From positions 1-8,547 of the forward strand of contig JAGUWA010000362.1 in assembly GCA_020062605.1 (NCBI GenBank): DNA of 8,547 bases, written 5' to 3'. Positions 6,613 through 8,547 of this stretch are shown here, in pieces. The position numbers and the translations under genes were made by a program. The stretch's first letter is position 1, and each line of letters starts with the position of its first letter. The stretch comes from Parvibaculum sp. GTDB lineage: Bacteria > Pseudomonadota > Alphaproteobacteria > Parvibaculales > Parvibaculaceae. The notes under the pieces are model-generated. The model was not told where the DNA came from and searched no databases. It saw only the letters and a program-made list of their open reading frames with translations.

Positions 6613-6948
6613 ATGAGCGCCGCCCCGAAAGCCGCATCAAAGCCCCCTGCCCCCGCGCTGCGCGAGGACAAGACCTGCGAGCTTGCCGACATGTTCAAGA
6701 TGCTGGGCGACCCGAGCCGCTTACGCATCGTGATCGCAACGCTGGAGGGCCCTGTTTCCGTGAGCGACATCGCCGAACGGCTCGGGCTCTCGCTTTCGCT
6801 GGTGAGCCATCACTTGCGGCTGCTGCGCGCGGCGCGGCTCGTCACCGCCGACCGGCGCGGCAAGCAGATCTTCTACATGATCCACGACCAGCACGTGGCG
6901 CATGTCATCTCCGACATGATCGCGCATGTGAACGAGGACGCGGAATGA
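6613..6948 (+). CDS. ArsR/SmtB-family metal-sensing repressor, probable zinc sensor
   Basis: Dimeric winged-helix repressor of 111 residues that should leave DNA when it binds metal. The core reads MFKMLGDPSRLRIVIATLEG (27-46), then the recognition region VSVSDIAERLGLSLSLVSHH (48-67) and the wing LVTADRRGKQIFYMI (76-90). The last helix carries Asp92, His94, His105 and Glu108, exactly the D-x-H-x10-H-x2-E spacing of the alpha-5 zinc site in SmtB. The alpha-3 Cys of SmtB (CVGD) is Ser here (SVSD, 49-52), so the alpha-3 metal site is probably absent, as in CzrA. ArsR's arsenic-binding CVC motif is also absent. The ATG at 6613 was preferred to an upstream in-frame TTG at 6583, which lies inside the operator. 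The Shine-Dalgarno is weak. czcD follows on the same strand 200 bases later, giving the classic repressor plus efflux pair. Confidence 0.92.
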   Translation: MSAAPKAASKPPAPALREDKTCELADMFKMLGDPSRLRIVIATLEGPVSVSDIAERLGLSLSLVSHHLRLLRAARLVTADRRGKQIFYMIHDQHVAHVISDMIAHVNEDAE

Positions 6949-6970
6949 TGCCCGTCCGTTCTCTTCCCAT

Positions 6971-7030
6971 CCTCCCCCTGTGGGAGGGTCGAAATTTGCG
7001 AGCATCGCGAAGCGAATTTCGGGGAGGGGT
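6971..7030. repeat. REP-like palindrome, left copy of a facing pair
   Basis: Begins with a hairpin-forming stretch CCTCCCCCTGTGGGAGGGTC (6971-6990), has an inner inverted pair GAAATT/AATTTC (6991-6996 and 7015-7020), and ends GGGGAGGGGT (7021-7030). Both ends have perfect complements in the right copy. It starts 22 bases after the repressor stop. The type resembles REP-like elements I recall from alphaproteobacteria. Confidence 0.8.
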
Positions 7031-7037
7031 CGCGACA

Positions 7038-7081
7038 TTGACAGCAATGAACTCGCTATCGATTGCATTGAAACTTCTTCA
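7038..7081 (+). promoter_or_regulatory. Possible czcD promoter with a second operator-like dyad
   Basis: TTGACA (7038-7043) is a perfect -35 consensus in the 54-base spacer between the two REP-like copies. At 17 bases spacing the -10 would be GATTGC, which is poor. TGAA-N5-TTCA at 7069-7081 shares the half-sites of the operator before the repressor gene but has one base less between them. It would overlap the transcription start. Tentative. Confidence 0.25.
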
Positions 7082-7084
7082 GTT

Positions 7085-7133
7085 ACCCCTCCCCAAACGG
7101 GCTGCGCCCGTTTGACCCTCCCACAGGGGGAGG
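7085..7133. repeat. REP-like palindrome, right copy in inverted orientation
   Basis: Inverted relative of 6971-7030. ACCCCTCCCC (7085-7094) and GACCCTCCCACAGGGGGAGG (7114-7133) are perfect complements of the two ends of the left copy. Its own inner hairpin is AAACGGGC-TGC-GCCCGTTT (7095-7113), eight perfect pairs with a sequence different from the left copy's inner hairpin. It ends 15 bases before the czcD start codon, so folding would hold GGGGGAGG near the ribosome binding region. Confidence 0.8.
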
Positions 7134-7148
7134 GTGGAAAGAAAAAAG

Positions 7149-8078
7149 ATGAGCGCCCATCACCACAGTCATTCGGACTCACATTCTCACGGTTCCCACA
7201 CACACGGGCTCGGCAACGAGAAGCGCGTGATGTTCGCCATGTGGCTGACGGGCGGGTTCATGGTGCTCGAAGCGGCGGGCGGCATCTTTTCAGGATCGCT
7301 CGCGCTGCTTGCCGATGCCGGCCACATGCTGACCGACACGGGCGCACTGATGCTCGCCTTCGTCGCGACGCGCCTGGCGCGCCGCCCGGCGGACGCGGCG
7401 CGCTCCTATGGCTATGCACGCGCGGAAATTCTCGCCGCCTTCGCGAACGGCATCGTGATGATCGGCGTCGTCGTATGGATCATGGTCGAGGCCGCAGGTC
7501 GCATCATGGAGCCCGCGCCGGTGATGGGCGTGCCAATGCTCGCGATCGCGGCGGCAGGCCTTGCCGTCAACATCGTCGCCTTCAAACTGCTGCATGGCGG
7601 CGAGGACAGCCTCAACATGCGCGGCGCGGCGCTGCACGTCATGGGCGACCTGCTTGGCTCCGTCGCGGCGATTGCCGCCGCGCTCATCATCATGACGACG
7701 GGCATGACGATCGCCGACCCGATCCTCTCCGTGCTCGTTGCGCTGCTGATCCTGCGCAGCGCCATCGGCATCACGAAGGAAAGCGCGCATATATTGATGG
7801 AAGGCTCGCCCGAAGGCGCGGGCGGCGAAACGATCGCGGAAGATCTCGTGGGCAATGTGCCCGGCATCCGCAACGTGCATCACGTTCATGCCTGGTCGCT
7901 CGGCACGGGACGCGCGGTTGCGACGCTTCACGCGCAACTCACACCCGGAACCGACGCAGGCAAGGCGCTCGGCGACATCAAGGGACGGCTCGCTTCGGAA
8001 TTCGGCATCGGCCATGCGACTGTGCAGATCGAGGAAGAGGAGTGCCCGGACCACGGCGAAGGAACGCATCAGCACTGA
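7149..8078 (+). CDS. czcD: Cation diffusion facilitator CzcD (Zn2+/Co2+/Cd2+ efflux)
   Basis: Inner-membrane metal/proton antiporter of 309 residues that exports zinc and similar ions from the cytoplasm. Eight His fall within the first 19 residues (MSAHHHSHSDSHSHGSHTHG), a typical metal-capturing tail. Six membrane segments follow (about 27-49, 51-73, 93-115, 126-147, 163-184, 188-206). The transport site motifs are ADAGHMLTD (55-63, with His59 and Asp63) and HVMGD (163-167), the H-x3-D pairs expected for zinc-selective members. The cytoplasmic ferredoxin-like domain (about 212-295) includes HHVHAWSLGTG, and the C-terminus ends CPDHGEGTHQH. I chose ATG 7149. An in-frame GTG at 7134 would sit directly on the purine-rich end of the REP-like repeat, and the ribosome site before 7149 (GGAAAG) is weak. 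The partner is the zinc-sensor gene at 6613-6948. Confidence 0.96.
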   Translation: MSAHHHSHSDSHSHGSHTHGLGNEKRVMFAMWLTGGFMVLEAAGGIFSGSLALLADAGHMLTDTGALMLAFVATRLARRPADAARSYGYARAEILAAFANGIVMIGVVVWIMVEAAGRIMEPAPVMGVPMLAIAAAGLAVNIVAFKLLHGGEDSLNMRGAALHVMGDLLGSVAAIAAALIIMTTGMTIADPILSVLVALLILRSAIGITKESAHILMEGSPEGAGGETIAEDLVGNVPGIRNVHHVHAWSLGTGRAVATLHAQLTPGTDAGKALGDIKGRLASEFGIGHATVQIEEEECPDHGEGTHQH

Positions 8079-8108
8079 GCGCCACCACCTCCCCTGAGGG
8101 ACAGCGCT
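8078..8108 (+). terminator. Weak stem-loop directly after czcD
   Basis: AGCGC (8078-8082) pairs with GCGCT (8104-8108), and within it TCCC-CTGA-GGGA (8090-8101) forms a short hairpin. Only three T follow at once (8108-8110), and a T6 run (8140-8145) comes 32 bases later. It may mark the end of the czcD transcript, but it is a poor intrinsic terminator. Confidence 0.3.
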
Positions 8109-8149
8109 TTCGCATGTGCATCGGCTATCGGAGGTAAACTTTTTTACGT

Positions 8150-8246
8150 CGTCATTGCGAGGAGGCCGCAAGGCCGACGCGGCAATCCAGGGCCGCTTGC
8201 TCCGTGTTTGCCGCCCCTGGATTGCTTCGCTTCGCTCGCAATGACG
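8150..8246. repeat. Dispersed palindromic repeat, copy B
   Basis: A 97-base copy of the element at 6440-6543. The outer arms CGTCATTGCGAG (8150-8161) and CTCGCAATGACG (8235-8246) are perfect complements. The inner arms GCAATCCAGGG (8182-8192) and CCCTGGATTGC (8215-8225) pair perfectly. The loop (CCGCTTGCTCCGTG) is the same as in copy A and in the same direction. It lies 71 bases after czcD, so copies A and B bracket the repressor and czcD genes. Confidence 0.85.
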
Positions 8247-8291
8247 GTGCTGGTTGACTACTTGTTGCAAACATGCGGCTGCCTCTGCGCC

Positions 8292-8339
8292 TCGGGGAGG
8301 GTGAAGATGATGCAAACTCCTCTTCCACTCCCCCCCTCG
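8292..8339. repeat. Imperfect inverted repeat rich in G and C runs
   Basis: TCGGGGAGGGTGAAGA (8292-8307) is imperfectly complementary to a stretch from TCTTCC (8321) through the C7 run to TCG (8339). It may be a decayed relative of the REP-like elements at 6971-7133, which share the CGGGGAGGG end, or part of the leader or terminator between czcD and the last gene. Weakly supported. Confidence 0.25.
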
Positions 8340-8373
8340 AAAATTCACCCCTTTTTCATGCTGCGATGCGGTA

Positions 8374-8385
8374 TGATACGTATCA
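8374..8385 (+). promoter_or_regulatory. Perfect 12-base palindrome, probable operator
   Basis: TGATACGTATCA is its own reverse complement. It lies 18 bases before the ATG of the partial gene at 8404 and overlaps TATGAT (8372-8377), a good -10 box. Palindromes of this size next to a promoter are typical sites of TetR-, MarR- or similar dimeric repressors. The regulator is not in the window. Confidence 0.45.
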
Positions 8386-8403
8386 ACACGGCAAGGGGTG
8401 GCA

Positions 8404-8547
8404 ATGGCCTATACAATCGATAGCTGGGGCGATCTGCACGACGACGAAAATCAGTCCCGCGAGCCGGGCTGGCTGTCGCGGCTCGGGGAACTGCGCGTCT
8501 TCGCGGAACTCGGCGCGCTGGCGCCCGCGATCCCGGCCCTTCTTGCC
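8404..8547 (+). CDS. N-terminal part of an unidentified protein, possibly an alpha/beta hydrolase
   Basis: An open frame of 48 codons runs off the window, beginning MAYTIDSWGDLHDDENQSRE. The ATG has AAGGGG 7 bases upstream and a probable -10 with an operator-like palindrome before that, so the start is convincing. The visible N-terminus is acidic up to about residue 20, then amphipathic (LGELRVFAELGALAPAIPAL, 27-46). I recall similar ELGAL-x-PAIP-like openings just before the catalytic domain of some proteobacterial esterase/lipase-like alpha/beta hydrolases, but no catalytic motif is visible. That identity is a guess. No secretion signal is visible. Confidence 0.7.
   Translation, partial: MAYTIDSWGDLHDDENQSREPGWLSRLGELRVFAELGALAPAIPALLA

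Noticed and set aside
6971..7133. CRISPR array or riboswitch between the repressor and czcD
   Set aside because: There are only two repeats and they are inverted, so it is not CRISPR. I recognise no known riboswitch consensus.
6980..8137. Plus-strand frame of 385 codons overlapping czcD
   Set aside because: Runs in another frame over czcD, very rich in Arg, Gly and Ala with no domain, and begins inside a REP-like repeat.
8140..8145. T6 run as terminator of czcD
   Set aside because: No adequate hairpin immediately precedes it; the strong palindrome (copy B) follows it instead.
6440..8246. Composite transposon carrying metal-resistance genes
   Set aside because: The flanking elements are non-coding palindromes without a transposase, and I see no target-site duplication at their ends.
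8208..8423. Small plus-strand frame between czcD and the last gene
   Set aside because: Its first part is translated palindromic repeat and it overlaps the operator and start of the gene at 8404.

Overview
The window looks like the chromosome of a GC-rich alphaproteobacterium. The support is the codon use, an MreB/MreC/MreD block of proteobacterial type, and two families of dispersed intergenic palindromes of a kind I recall from Rhizobiales-like genomes. I cannot name the genus. I see no phage, transposase, CRISPR, rRNA or tRNA gene, and no obvious undescribed multi-gene system. The unusual material is mainly non-coding.

Left part (1-2990, minus strand): the cell-shape operon reads mreB (1430-2470), then mreC (433-1353), then mreD (1-429, cut by the window edge). 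MreB is the actin-like filament and MreC and MreD are its inner-membrane and periplasmic partners in sidewall peptidoglycan synthesis. A 520-base gene-free region before mreB holds its leader, several hairpins and paired TTAA/TTAG half-sites with CtrA-like 7-base spacing.

Middle part (2991-6348, minus strand): three genes with separate roles follow. They are a LysR-type regulator (2991-3950), a YrbG-like Ca2+/cation antiporter that starts with TTG (4097-5047), and purT (5143-6348), the formate-dependent GAR transformylase of purine synthesis. The gaps of 95 to 146 bases do not prove an operon.

Right part (6349-8547, plus strand): a compact metal-homeostasis unit holds an ArsR/SmtB-type repressor (6613-6948) with the complete alpha-5 zinc ligand set, a matching TGAA-N6-TTCA operator just upstream, and a CzcD-type zinc/cobalt/cadmium efflux protein (7149-8078). 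The two genes are separated by a 200-base spacer made of two facing REP-like palindromes. The whole unit is flanked by two copies of another, roughly 100-base palindrome (6440-6543 and 8150-8246), whose arms are exchanged between the copies. At the right edge a new gene starts at 8404 behind a perfect 12-base operator-like palindrome; only 48 codons are visible.

Together the right-hand genes suggest the usual circuit: metal binding releases the repressor, the efflux pump is made, and zinc leaves the cytoplasm. The palindromes may tune or insulate this circuit.
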